64,000 bases of DNA, from assembly GCF_001640805.2 (NCBI RefSeq), contig NC_066838.1, forward strand, positions 5,784,601 through 5,848,600, read 5' to 3'. Both the position numbers and the translations under genes were made by a program. This stretch comes from Lates calcarifer (Eukaryota > Chordata > Actinopteri > Centropomidae). Shown here in pieces: positions 49,501-52,919 of this stretch. Each line of letters starts with the position of its first letter. Positions within the stretch are counted from its first letter, which is position 1. The notes under the pieces were generated by a model. That model saw only the letters and a list, made by a program, of their open reading frames with translations, searched no databases and had not been told where the DNA came from.

Positions 49501-51119
49501 GTTCACCTGCAGCTTCCCAATTATACATCCAGTCTGACCACAGAGAGATGGAAAAAGAAAAAAAACACATTGAGCTCCTTTAATCAATTCTCCGCTCTGA
49601 CACTTGGCCTGAAAGACTGAACGATCATGACGGCTTGCACATGTGTGAAGGTATGATTTGATGAGCCAATTCAACAGCTATCCCCCTAGATATGATTAAA
49701 TGTCATTCATGCTACAAGCAGGTAGTGGATAGATTATTATTGATTGTGTCATTTCACTTCAAAGAGGTGGTGTGGTTCATAGAGTGGCATGCAGGTTGGA
49801 TTTTTATATATAACCTGCTCTAGAGACAGAAACAGTGGTTGAGTTTAGCAGCAGAGCCAAAGATTTACAGATCAAATTTTTAAAAACTTGTAGATTTCTT
49901 GGTGATGCAATAATGACATTCATTTCTTCCTCTGAGAAACTAAAACTCCACTCTGCATATGCTGTGCTCCTACAACACTGCTCTGTAGGCTGATACCTTG
50001 CTGAGCTGTATGTGCCTTAGCGAAAGTGAACTGAAGATAGTTTATCAGAGAGAGACAAACAGAGAGGGAGAGAGACGGAGCTTGAGATTGAGTGCTACCA
50101 GCAGAAGCATTGTCCCCTCGCTGAGTGACACACCATCTCTTCCTCCCTGGACACAGACCCTTCTTTGTTTGTTCCCTGGGGCCAAACGAGTTCAAACAGA
50201 GGGGAGCGGAGGGGGCGGGGGTCGCAGAGCGGAGAGGAATCTTTGGATGGAGGGATGGAGGGGTAAAAGAAGGAGATGGCAGAGACAGTGACTTGCACAG
50301 ACTGATGAAGAGGGATGGAGGGAAGAGAGAGTCTTTTGCCTGACAGGATGCAGGCCTGTTTGGAAAAAGGAGGAAAGGCAAAGGGGTGGAGGTAGTCTGT
50401 AAGAGCGTGTGTGTGTATGTGCATATGTGTGTGTGAATGGGGAGTCCAGGAGATGGGAGGGTGTGCATGTGAGAAAGAGAGAATTAAGGGGTATTTTCAC
50501 AGCAGGCTTTGCACGCTTTCCCTGCATCTGTGGTTACGGGTAACCCATGAAAAGAGTTTGTGTGTGGGTTTTTTTTGCATGGAAGAGGAATTCGTGCATG
50601 CATGCACCCCCACATGCATATCCATGTGCTTGTATATGCGTGTGACTGTCTGCTGTTTTATGTGTGTGTTTTTGTGTGCGTCATGCACTTACAAACTGGA
50701 GGAATACGTGGCCCAGGGCCTGCTGAGGCTGGGGTTCGGGCTGCAGACTGGCTTCCACAGCAGACAACACTTCTTTGTGCAACTCCAGGATGTCCTCAAT
50801 ATTTGAAAACAGAATCTATAAACAGATGGGATGATGTAAAGGGAGGGTATACAGAGGAAGGAAGAGATAAAGAGGCAGGGCGGAAGGAAGAGCAGGAAAA
50901 GAGCAAGGAAGTGACCGACAGATGGACAGAGATGTGGGAAAAGAAGGTAAATCAGTGAATAAATATTTTATCTGAGCATCTCAGTTTAGAAAAATCAATC
51001 ATTTTATGTATTTAAACTTTAGCTTTTGGCTGCATAAAAGAAGTCAGACGTACCTTGACATGCTCAGGAGACAGACACTGTTGGTCATCTGCAGTTTGCC
51101 TGATTCGGTGCAAAAACGC
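163..51119 (-). CDS. prex1: prex1 (P-Rex1 Rac-GEF), 28 internal exons, both ends missing
   Basis: The gene encodes a large cytosolic Rac guanine-nucleotide exchange factor that PIP3 and G-beta-gamma activate together at the plasma membrane (known family role). In the window the domain order is DH, PH, DEP, DEP, PDZ, PDZ and the first part of an IP4P-like domain, coded by 28 exons read right to left. All junctions are GT-AG, phases agree at every join, and the joined frame is open for 1194 codons plus one base. Similarity to remembered human P-Rex1 is strong throughout. [15 protein letters not shown] and [13 protein letters not shown] separate it from P-Rex2. The start-codon exon (right of 64000) and the 3' exons (left of 1) are absent. 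The span given includes introns; each exon is listed separately. Exon numbers w1 to w28 are window numbers in transcription order. Confidence 0.96.
272..296. repeat. (CA)n microsatellite
   Basis: About 12 CA units on the plus strand, near the acceptor of exon w28. Confidence 0.95.
631..673. repeat. Imperfect (TG)n microsatellite
   Basis: TG units interrupted by TATG on the plus strand. Confidence 0.95.
1076..1158 (-). CDS. prex1: prex1 exon w27: IP4P-like domain
   Basis: The exon has 83 bp, with phase 1 entry and phase 0 exit. It codes [20 protein letters not shown], then LEHLFNQ. It is identical to human P-Rex1 over the whole exon as I remember it; P-Rex2 differs (PLSVRISHDKQDK). The donor is gtaagt and the acceptor ctgttag. 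Confidence 0.96.
1159..1818 (-). other. prex1: prex1 intron w26-w27, 660 bp
   Basis: Ordinary intron with donor gtaatg and acceptor tgttag; nothing else seen. Confidence 0.8.
1819..1907 (-). CDS. prex1: prex1 exon w26: serine-rich regulatory segment
   Basis: The exon has 89 bp, with a split codon at each end (AG|C Ser and G|GG Gly). It codes [18 protein letters not shown], then [11 protein letters not shown]. It is virtually identical to human P-Rex1. The serine cluster corresponds to the human segment with regulatory phosphoserines (S1169 region, from memory). The donor is gtaatg and the acceptor attgcag. Confidence 0.96.
3121..3167. repeat. (CA)n microsatellite, about 23 units
   Basis: Uninterrupted CA run on the plus strand inside the w25-w26 intron. 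Confidence 0.97.
4369..4423. repeat. Compound CA/CT microsatellite
   Basis: CA units, then CT units, then CA, a GGA interruption and CA again. Confidence 0.95.
4947..5162 (-). CDS. prex1: prex1 exon w25: regulatory insert with RVCF motif
   Basis: The exon has 216 bp, with a split codon at each end. It codes [18 protein letters not shown], then an acidic, Cys-containing variable stretch, then [20 protein letters not shown] and [13 protein letters not shown] (positions 5012-5023) fits the RVxF docking consensus for protein phosphatase 1. Human P-Rex1 has KVCF here, and PP1-alpha binding at this site is reported (from memory). [19 protein letters not shown] is strongly conserved. The donor is gtaact and the acceptor ttcttcag. 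Confidence 0.95.
5163..5777 (-). other. prex1: prex1 intron w24-w25, 615 bp
   Basis: It has an AT-rich TATATA patch near 5228-5242. I see nothing else. Confidence 0.8.
5778..6063 (-). CDS. prex1: prex1 exon w24: IP4P-like domain with acidic Gly-rich insert
   Basis: The largest exon here, 286 bp, with a split codon at each end. It codes [20 protein letters not shown], then a variable segment rich in Asp, Gly and Arg (about residues 22 to 54 of the exon), then [18 protein letters not shown] and [12 protein letters not shown]. The conserved ends match human P-Rex1, while the middle is an insert of free sequence. The acceptor polypyrimidine tract is a CTCTC-type microsatellite that ends directly at CTGTAG. 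The donor is gtaagt. Confidence 0.95.
6064..7386 (-). other. prex1: prex1 intron w23-w24, 1.3 kb
   Basis: Its 3' end is the pyrimidine microsatellite at 6069-6112, listed separately. The remainder shows nothing notable. Confidence 0.85.
6069..6112. repeat. GGAGA-type pentamer array at an acceptor
   Basis: Repeats of AGGAG/GAGGA on the plus strand. On the sense strand this is a pure pyrimidine CTCTC array that ends three bases before the TAG of the w24 acceptor, so it is the polypyrimidine tract itself. Confidence 0.95.
7387..7597 (-). CDS. prex1: prex1 exon w23: IP4P-like domain
   Basis: The exon has 211 bp, with phase 0 entry and phase 1 exit. It codes [20 protein letters not shown], then [31 protein letters not shown] and LFGLDPDQ. 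DFxPTNCHxNxMxVSYPK is the conserved core. SIRFGRKxSLxGLDPxQ is a P-Rex1 hallmark. The donor is gtagag and the acceptor tcacccag. Confidence 0.97.
7598..8389 (-). other. prex1: prex1 intron w22-w23, 792 bp
   Basis: Ordinary AT-rich intron with donor gtacta and acceptor acccag; nothing else seen. Confidence 0.8.
8390..8551 (-). CDS. prex1: prex1 exon w22: IP4P-like domain
   Basis: The exon has 162 bp, 54 codons and phase 0 at both ends. It codes [20 protein letters not shown], then [20 protein letters not shown] and [14 protein letters not shown]. [19 protein letters not shown] matches human P-Rex1 and not P-Rex2 (SERIEHLCQRISSY there). The donor is gtacta and the acceptor ctctacag. Confidence 0.96.
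8552..9022 (-). other. prex1: prex1 intron w21-w22, 471 bp
   Basis: Ordinary intron with donor gtagtt and acceptor ctacag; nothing else seen. Confidence 0.8.
9023..9198 (-). CDS. prex1: prex1 exon w21: start of IP4P-like domain
   Basis: The exon has 176 bp, with phase 1 entry and phase 0 exit. It codes [20 protein letters not shown], then [20 protein letters not shown] and [40 protein letters not shown] is almost unchanged between fish and mammals. It opens the C-terminal domain, which resembles inositol polyphosphate 4-phosphatase and packs on the PDZ and G-beta-gamma in P-Rex1 (known from structures). The donor is gtagtt and the acceptor tccacag. Confidence 0.96.
9199..9975 (-). other. prex1: prex1 intron w20-w21, 777 bp
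   Basis: It has a T-rich patch at 9640-9672. I see nothing else. Confidence 0.8.
9976..10120 (-). CDS. prex1: prex1 exon w20: PDZ2 to IP4P linker, acidic
   Basis: The exon has 145 bp, with phase 0 entry and phase 1 exit (G|AC Asp). It codes [18 protein letters not shown], then an acidic, low-complexity stretch [20 protein letters not shown] and EGNGTNGT. The QWVY start is conserved; the rest is the variable linker, also acidic in human but with different sequence. The donor is gtaaaa and the acceptor cccacag. Confidence 0.92.
10121..11446 (-). other. prex1: prex1 intron w19-w20, 1.3 kb
   Basis: The donor is gtcagg (weak) and the acceptor ccacag. Unique-looking AT-rich DNA; nothing else seen. 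Confidence 0.8.
11447..11586 (-). CDS. prex1: prex1 exon w19: PDZ2 domain
   Basis: The exon has 140 bp, with phase 1 entry and phase 0 exit. It codes [20 protein letters not shown], then [20 protein letters not shown] and [20 protein letters not shown] is the conserved PDZ helix and strand. The donor ATG|gtcagg is weak (C at +3). I chose it because the join QM-CQWVYR matches human GL-YQWIYH in length and frame, and no better GT lies nearby. Confidence 0.9.
11587..13037 (-). other. prex1: prex1 intron w18-w19, 1.5 kb
   Basis: It contains a polyA run (12254-12269) and a polyT run (12502-12515) on the plus strand, and a G/A-rich stretch at 12170-12240. I see nothing else. Confidence 0.8.
13038..13123 (-). 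CDS. prex1: prex1 exon w18: PDZ1-PDZ2 junction
   Basis: The exon has 86 bp, with a split codon at each end. It codes [17 protein letters not shown], then [18 protein letters not shown] sits where the carboxylate-binding loop of PDZ2 lies (human LCFQIRG). The following codon is Gly (G|GC) and joins to w19. It is separated from w17 by an 86-bp intron. The donor is gtgagt and the acceptor cttccag. Confidence 0.94.
13124..13209 (-). other. prex1: prex1 intron w17-w18, 86-bp mini-intron
   Basis: This is the shortest intron of the window. On the sense strand it is donor gtgagg, then a CA-rich tract, then the palindrome CCAGTGTACACTGG, then a pyrimidine tract and ttccag. Phases of both exons require its removal. 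Confidence 0.93.
13148..13161. repeat. Perfect 14-bp palindrome in mini-intron
   Basis: CCAGTGTACACTGG equals its own reverse complement. It lies 24 to 38 nt upstream of the w18 exon in the transcript, where the branch point is expected. Confidence 0.95.
13210..13358 (-). CDS. prex1: prex1 exon w17: PDZ1 domain
   Basis: The exon has 149 bp, with phase 0 entry and phase 2 exit (GA|G Glu). It codes [20 protein letters not shown], then [20 protein letters not shown] and [10 protein letters not shown]. It closely follows human [26 protein letters not shown]. The Met is an internal codon (human Val), not a start. The donor is gtgagg and the acceptor catccag. Confidence 0.96.
14319..14352. repeat. 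(TG)n microsatellite
   Basis: About 17 TG units on the plus strand, preceded by TATG units. Confidence 0.95.
15278..15305. repeat. (TG)n microsatellite
   Basis: About 14 TG units on the plus strand. Confidence 0.95.
15453..15494. repeat. (TG)n microsatellite beside a 5' splice site
   Basis: About 21 TG units on the plus strand (CA in the transcript). The run begins 11 nt after the end of exon w16 in the sense direction. Confidence 0.97.
15505..15597 (-). CDS. prex1: prex1 exon w16: start of PDZ1
   Basis: The exon has 93 bp, 31 codons and phase 0 at both ends, so it could be skipped without a frameshift. It codes [20 protein letters not shown], then [14 protein letters not shown] is the position of the PDZ carboxylate-binding loop. 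The donor is gtaatg. A 42-bp TG (sense CA) repeat starts 11 nt after the exon end in the transcript. The acceptor is tgtgctag. Confidence 0.95.
15598..18162 (-). other. prex1: prex1 intron w15-w16, 2.6 kb
   Basis: A short G-rich run occurs at 17637-17662. No exon or repeat family was recognised. Confidence 0.8.
18163..18308 (-). CDS. prex1: prex1 exon w15: end of DEP2, linker to PDZ1
   Basis: The exon has 146 bp, with phase 1 entry and phase 0 exit. It codes [20 protein letters not shown], then [18 protein letters not shown] and [18 protein letters not shown] closes DEP2, and the helix after it precedes PDZ1. I chose the donor after CTGGTG (GTG|gtgagc) because it gives [13 protein letters not shown], which matches human LLILPQEEDYGF in length. 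Confidence 0.95.
18309..21474 (-). other. prex1: prex1 intron w14-w15, 3.2 kb
   Basis: It contains an ATTTT-type run (19929-19959), a short TG run (21416-21428) and a G/A-rich stretch at about 20180-20340. No exon or known repeat family was seen. Confidence 0.8.
19929..19959. repeat. ATTTT/TTTTA pentamer run
   Basis: Short tandem array of TTTTA and TTTTTA units. Confidence 0.9.
21475..21547 (-). CDS. prex1: prex1 exon w14: DEP2 domain
   Basis: The exon has 73 bp, with phase 0 entry and phase 1 exit (G|TC Val). It codes [16 protein letters not shown], then CNNGFMHH. It is near identical to human [24 protein letters not shown]. The donor is gtcagt (C at +3) and the acceptor tttcccag. Confidence 0.95.
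21548..22350 (-). other. prex1: prex1 intron w13-w14, 803 bp
   Basis: It carries the sense-oriented retroelement-like tail with a pentamer array (22212-22311), described separately. The rest is AT-rich. Confidence 0.85.
22212..22311 (-). mobile_element. 3' tail of a non-LTR or SINE-like fish retroelement with pentamer array
   Basis: About ten AAGAT units (plus strand) abut a sequence that reads on the minus strand TTTCCCCATTGTGGGACTA then ATAAAGG. This block followed by TTATC units is familiar as the end of dispersed fish retroelements (family name uncertain; possibly Rex1/CR1-like). It has the same orientation as prex1. The 5' part of the element is absent or too short to see. Confidence 0.65.
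22351..22426 (-). CDS. prex1: prex1 exon w13: DEP2 domain
   Basis: The exon has 76 bp, with phase 2 entry and phase 0 exit. It codes [18 protein letters not shown], then VDWLLSQ. This is the start of the second DEP domain (human [22 protein letters not shown]). The donor is gtaaaa, with a non-consensus +5. About 40 bp into the following intron there is a sense-strand retroelement-like tail (22212-22311). Confidence 0.95.
22427..24411 (-). other. prex1: prex1 intron w12-w13, 2.0 kb
   Basis: It contains a short TAAA run next to w13 (22441-22457) and a G/A-rich plus strand at 24360-24402. On the sense strand the latter puts a C/T-rich stretch just after the w12 donor. I see nothing else. Confidence 0.8.
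24412..24461 (-). CDS. prex1: prex1 exon w12: DEP1-DEP2 junction micro-exon
   Basis: This is the smallest exon in the window, 50 bp. It codes [16 protein letters not shown] plus two bases of a Lys codon. It matches human [17 protein letters not shown]. Its length is not a multiple of three, so skipping it would shift the frame. The donor is gtaagt and the acceptor ctctttcag. Confidence 0.95.
24462..25235 (-). other. prex1: prex1 intron w11-w12, 774 bp
   Basis: Very AT-rich, with T-rich patches near 24685 and 24950-24966. I see nothing else. Confidence 0.8.
25236..25339 (-). CDS. prex1: prex1 exon w11: end of DEP1
   Basis: The exon has 104 bp, with phase 1 entry and phase 0 exit. It codes [20 protein letters not shown], then [21 protein letters not shown] is the last DEP strand, and the acidic-basic helix after it links to DEP2. 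The donor is gtaact and the acceptor acatttcag. Confidence 0.96.
25340..27319 (-). other. prex1: prex1 intron w10-w11, 2.0 kb
   Basis: AT-rich intron with a short TG run near 26921-26936. I see nothing else. Confidence 0.8.
27320..27420 (-). CDS. prex1: prex1 exon w10: DEP1 domain
   Basis: The exon has 101 bp, with a split codon at each end (AA|T Asn and G|TG Val). It codes [18 protein letters not shown], then [20 protein letters not shown]...[13 protein letters not shown] is the classic DEP helix pattern, and the domain takes part in autoinhibition and membrane contact in P-Rex proteins. The donor is gtgaga and the acceptor tcctcag. Confidence 0.96.
27421..31947 (-). other. prex1: prex1 intron w9-w10, 4.5 kb
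   Basis: It contains a 55-bp TG repeat (29743-29797) and imperfect TG runs near 29072-29098 and 31657-31676. A 117-codon plus-strand open frame (28552-28905) has no recognisable domain. No exon was seen. Confidence 0.8.
29743..29797. repeat. (TG)n microsatellite, about 27 units
   Basis: Long TG run on the plus strand with one CG interruption near its start. Confidence 0.97.
31948..32095 (-). CDS. prex1: prex1 exon w9: PH-DEP linker and start of DEP1
   Basis: The exon has 148 bp, with a split codon at each end. It codes [20 protein letters not shown], then [20 protein letters not shown] and [16 protein letters not shown] begins the first DEP domain. TKSRH replaces a Lys/Val/Asn-type stretch in human, a local lineage difference. 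The donor is gtgagt and the acceptor tttgcag. Confidence 0.96.
32096..35273 (-). other. prex1: prex1 intron w8-w9, 3.2 kb
   Basis: AT-rich unique-looking sequence with short T tracts near 32969-32980 and 35200-35212. I recognise no exon and no repeat family. Confidence 0.8.
35274..35423 (-). CDS. prex1: prex1 exon w8: end of PH domain
   Basis: The exon has 150 bp, with a split codon at each end (G|CG Ala and A|GT Ser). It codes [20 protein letters not shown], then [20 protein letters not shown] and ILREREQRE. The QKWLDAI helix is the C-terminal PH helix with its conserved Trp. The donor follows a GAGAGAGA run: agaga|gtaagt. That run makes the exact boundary look ambiguous, but only this cut gives the Ser codon that joins to w9. 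Confidence 0.95.
35424..37126 (-). other. prex1: prex1 intron w7-w8, 1.7 kb
   Basis: It holds a 144-codon minus-strand open frame (36401-36835) with no domain and no splice or phase fit to prex1, judged chance. The rest is AT-rich intron. Confidence 0.8.
37127..37242 (-). CDS. prex1: prex1 exon w7: PH domain basic loop
   Basis: The exon has 116 bp, with a split codon at each end. It codes [20 protein letters not shown], then [18 protein letters not shown]. The KKSTKRTK run is the basic loop between PH strands that binds anionic membrane lipid in P-Rex1 (known for the human protein). The donor CAG|gtttgt is the weakest-looking donor of the PH exons, because position +3 is T. The acceptor is tttcctag. 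Confidence 0.95.
37243..37584 (-). other. prex1: prex1 intron w6-w7, 342 bp
   Basis: The donor is gtgaga and the acceptor tttcctag. Nothing notable is seen. Confidence 0.85.
37585..37718 (-). CDS. prex1: prex1 exon w6: PH domain, first part
   Basis: The exon has 134 bp and runs from phase 0 to phase 2; the last codon (Arg) is split AG|G with w7. It codes [16 protein letters not shown], then [18 protein letters not shown] and [20 protein letters not shown] is the beta-strand region of the PH domain and carries basic residues of the PIP3 pocket in human P-Rex1. The donor is gtgaga and the acceptor ttctccag. Confidence 0.96.
40116..40196. repeat. Dispersed repeat, copy A of a pair
   Basis: It shares AATCTGTCTCTGT, AAGCAAAG and CTTAGGTGTGGTACA in the same order with 42621-42703. 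By eye about 80% of positions agree. Family unknown to me. Confidence 0.8.
40269..40640. mobile_element. Common teleost dispersed repeat (CCATCCATTATCTATAC type)
   Basis: It begins CCATCCATTATCTATACTG. It contains GTCAATCCCAGCTGACTTTG, ATTTAGAGTCACAAATTAAC and GAGAACATGCAAACTCCACA. It ends in a GTGAGGCAACAGTGCTAACC block. This order is very common in percomorph genomes. An internal TG microsatellite (40492-40520) replaces the usual GGACTGTGGGAGGAA stretch. GGTTCAAACCC resembles a tRNA-type B box, but I could not find an A box. Confidence 0.75.
40492..40520. repeat. (GT)n microsatellite inside the dispersed repeat
   Basis: About 14 units, followed by a G-rich run. It occurs inside the 40269-40640 element. 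Confidence 0.95.
40690..41260. other. GC-richer intronic block of unknown origin
   Basis: The composition differs from the AT-rich flanks, and overlapping open frames occur on both strands (up to about 65 codons). It immediately follows the dispersed repeat and precedes exon w5. I recognise no transposon protein in it; it could be an old element remnant or unique DNA. Confidence 0.4.
41481..41642 (-). CDS. prex1: prex1 exon w5: end of DH and DH-PH linker
   Basis: The exon has 162 bp, 54 codons and phase 0 at both ends. It begins [20 protein letters not shown], then SNINETKRQ, then [18 protein letters not shown]. The SNINETKRQ segment corresponds to the human region with the catalytic Asn (N238 by memory, mutated in GEF-dead forms). 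The long charged helix leads directly into the PH domain. The donor is gtgaga and the acceptor aacatag. Confidence 0.96.
41643..42057 (-). other. prex1: prex1 intron w4-w5, 415 bp
   Basis: The donor is gtacta and the acceptor catag. It is ordinary AT-rich intron sequence; I see nothing else. Confidence 0.85.
42058..42159 (-). CDS. prex1: prex1 exon w4: DH domain CR3 core
   Basis: The exon has 102 bp, 34 codons and phase 0 at both ends. It codes HCMLLGG, then [19 protein letters not shown] and [20 protein letters not shown] (continued in w5) is the signature of the third conserved region of Dbl-family exchange factors, the helix that contacts the switch regions of the GTPase. The first codon is His where human has Ser. 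The donor is gtacta and the acceptor cctcctcag. Confidence 0.97.
42621..42703. repeat. Dispersed repeat, copy B of a pair
   Basis: Same orientation as copy A at 40116-40196, about 2.5 kb away across exons w4 and w5. Confidence 0.8.
42936..42967. repeat. T-rich tract
   Basis: T runs with two C interruptions on the plus strand, A-rich in the transcript. Confidence 0.9.
45370..45474 (-). CDS. prex1: prex1 exon w3: DH domain
   Basis: The exon has 105 bp, 35 codons and phase 0 at both ends. The peptide [20 protein letters not shown] is followed by [15 protein letters not shown]. The YCSNHEKAL segment is the second conserved DH block and is almost identical to human P-Rex1. The donor is gtaaga and the acceptor ttttgcag. 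Its flanks hold only intronic sequence (5.2 kb upstream, 3.2 kb downstream in the transcript). Confidence 0.96.
48800..48968. mobile_element. Common teleost dispersed repeat (TTAGCTTAGC type)
   Basis: It starts GGAATAATTCAACATTTTGA. It contains CACCACTCTCACGTCTATAC. It ends in a five-base TTAGC array and ATAAAAGACTGGAAACAGGG. This order is typical of a repeat widespread in spiny-rayed fishes; class uncertain (non-autonomous element likely). Confidence 0.7.
48990..49183. mobile_element. Common teleost dispersed repeat (CTAATCGATTAAT type)
   Basis: It ends GACTAATCGATTAATTGAA, then GACAGATTAATTTATCTA and AATCATTAGTTGCAACTCC. This is a familiar fish repeat terminus (usually ..GTTAGTTGCAGCCC). 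It lies directly behind the 48800-48968 element. The left border is approximate. Confidence 0.65.
50693..50815 (-). CDS. prex1: prex1 exon w2: DH domain
   Basis: The exon has 123 bp, 41 codons and phase 0 at both ends. It begins [15 protein letters not shown], the typical DH helix after the first conserved region (human LFSNIEDIL). It then runs through [17 protein letters not shown], which aligns without a gap to human QPEPQSQHELGNVFLKF. The donor is gtaagt and the acceptor ends ttatag. The exon is separated from w1 by only 238 bp, the second-shortest intron here. Confidence 0.95.
50816..51053 (-). other. prex1: prex1 intron w1-w2, 238 bp
   Basis: The donor is gtacgt and the acceptor tatag. 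The plus strand is purine-rich (sense pyrimidine-rich) in the acceptor-proximal half, about 50830-50950. Nothing else is visible. Confidence 0.85.
51054..51119 (-). CDS. prex1: prex1 exon w1: DH domain, start of visible part
   Basis: The exon has 66 bp, 22 codons and phase 0 at both ends. It reads [15 protein letters not shown], matching the early DH helix of P-Rex1 (human AFLHRIRQ). The DH fold carries the Rac exchange activity. The acceptor is cctcctcag and the donor gtacgt. The catalytic Glu of the first conserved DH segment (TERDY region) lies upstream and was not found up to 64000, so this is probably gene exon 2 (inference from the human gene layout). Confidence 0.93.
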
Positions 51120-51763
51120 CTGAGGAGGAAACAGACACAAAGCAAGTTTAAAAAAGAAGAACTGTGCTTTATCAGTACTGAAACATTTAGTGCACTTCTA
51201 AGAGAATGTAAGCAGATGGAGAATTTGAACATCTGAATCCAATTGAAAAAGATAACAGTGAAATGAACCATGGCGTGCACACTACCGTCTGGTCTGGAAG
51301 TGGAAGTCCAGGTTCCCTCTTCTGATTATTTTAAAGGTAGTGTGTATGTACTCTTTGTTTTAAGGAAACAGATTCATACAGTACACAAAGATTCTGTCAC
51401 ATCACTATATATGTGCATAAACACACAAGCCCTTGAGCAATAGACACATGTACACTCAAATACTTCATGGAAAGTTGCTTTTCATGGTGTGAGACAGACG
51501 TGTCACAGTTGTTTCACTGTCCCTTAGGTACCACAGAGCTTTCCATTATATGACAAAACATGTTTTTTTCCCCCGTCTGTCTTGTGACACTTGAAGCTCA
51601 CTGTATGGATCTTCTGTAATGGAAGCTAATGCACCTGAGCATTCAGCTGTAAGACATCAGCCAGAATAACTGCTTCATTGTTGCAGCATCTCCACACACC
51701 ACTTCAGCAAAGACGACCGTAATAGGCTCATGTCAAGTTGAGCTTTGTGTGTCTGTGCAGTTT

Positions 51764-51768
<5 letters not shown>

Positions 51769-51824
<56 letters not shown>
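51769..51824. repeat. (TG)n microsatellite, 28 units
   Basis: The longest perfect dinucleotide run of the window, in the first intron. Confidence 0.97.
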
Positions 51825-51826
<2 letters not shown>

Positions 51827-52279
51827 ATGCCTGCCAATCAGAATCCTGACTTAGGAAAAAAAGAACAGCAAAAGAGAGGGGAAGTGAATCTGCAAACAGT
51901 TTCTTTTATTCCGTCTTCCCCATTTCTCTGTCTATCACACTGTGTCTGACAGGCTTAACCTGCCTCAGTCTGACTGTCTGTCACATCTCCAGACGCCAGT
52001 ACTGTCTTGAAAAGAAAAGGGATAGAGGAGAAGGGGAGAGGAGATATGTATCCCCTAACCACCAAATAAAACTCCACTCCTGAAGCCTCCTTCATCTGGC
52101 AGGCTCCCACTGTTGTGTCTGCCTACATTTCAGTGCCTCAAGTCTGAAAATTGATACTGTAGCTTGCCACGTGGATGGAGGGTGTTACAAAGAAAAAAAT
52201 AGCTTTGAGTTCAATGAGAAATGCACAATAATTCTGAAAATCTAAATATTACTGGAGGTTACTATTGTTCTAACCTGTA

Positions 52280-52919
52280 GGCTGTTGTACACCTGCTACT
52301 TCAAAGCTGCAATGATGAAACAAGCGACACCCTTATCTGAACTCAGACTACCAGCACTCATGTTAAAAGGTCAGTAGTTCTTGTAGCTTCTAGCCATGCA
52401 GATAGCTTTGATTTTTAAGATATTTGTCTCTGTGATTTCTGACTCTATCCCAATACAGTGTAGGTTTGTGGAATTTTGCTTTTGGTGCTGAAAAGTCACA
52501 TTTGAAAAATGTTCACAGCAATGTGATTATCTGTGCCAATAACTGGAGTTTGAGGAATAAGAATGTGTTGAACCATTTTTTATATTTCCCAAATTCCCAC
52601 CTATAGAAGATAAAATATAGACAAAAGTTTTAAAAGTTTTCTACTTCTGGTCAGGAAAAATCTTGACATCTTAACATTTTTTCGACTTGTAGCTTTTTCA
52701 AAGCTACTTTTTCTGGTCTGTTAAATATAAGCCACCAAAATCCACCATAGTAAATTTCAGTGGAACTACTTTATACAAAAAAGTCCTGATGAAAGCTGTT
52801 GGCCCTGCATTCATCCATCATGTGGATTATCCAGAACAACCAAAACAATCTGCATGGCTACACACCACAAGAATGAAAATGTATTTCTTTCTATAATTTG
52901 GGTAAACTATCCCTTAATA
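52280..52919. mobile_element. Probable non-autonomous fish repeat ending TTTGGGTAAACTATCCC
   Basis: The end resembles the widespread fish terminus TTTGGGTGAACTATCCCTTTA. Internal text GTGGATTATCCAGAACAACC and GGCTACACACCACAAGAATG also looks familiar from percomorph repeats. The left border is a guess, and I did not find a matching inverted terminus there. Confidence 0.5.

Larger units (their letters stand above)
45475..50692 (-). other. prex1: prex1 intron w2-w3, 5.2 kb
   Basis: It contains a composite dispersed repeat at 48800-49183, a short CA run near 46531-46548, a strongly purine-skewed plus strand at 50040-50480 with short TG runs near 50405-50435, and a second A-rich patch near 49555. 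No conserved coding sequence was seen. Confidence 0.8.

Noticed and set aside
49920..50468. 182-codon minus-strand open frame, the longest of the window
   Set aside because: It is low-complexity (Ser, Pro, Leu, His, Thr) and arises from the pyrimidine-rich strand. It has no domain and lies in an intron of prex1.
163..51119. Assignment to prex2 instead of prex1
   Set aside because: [38 protein letters not shown] and LLKGPVM agree with P-Rex1, and the matching P-Rex2 segments differ.
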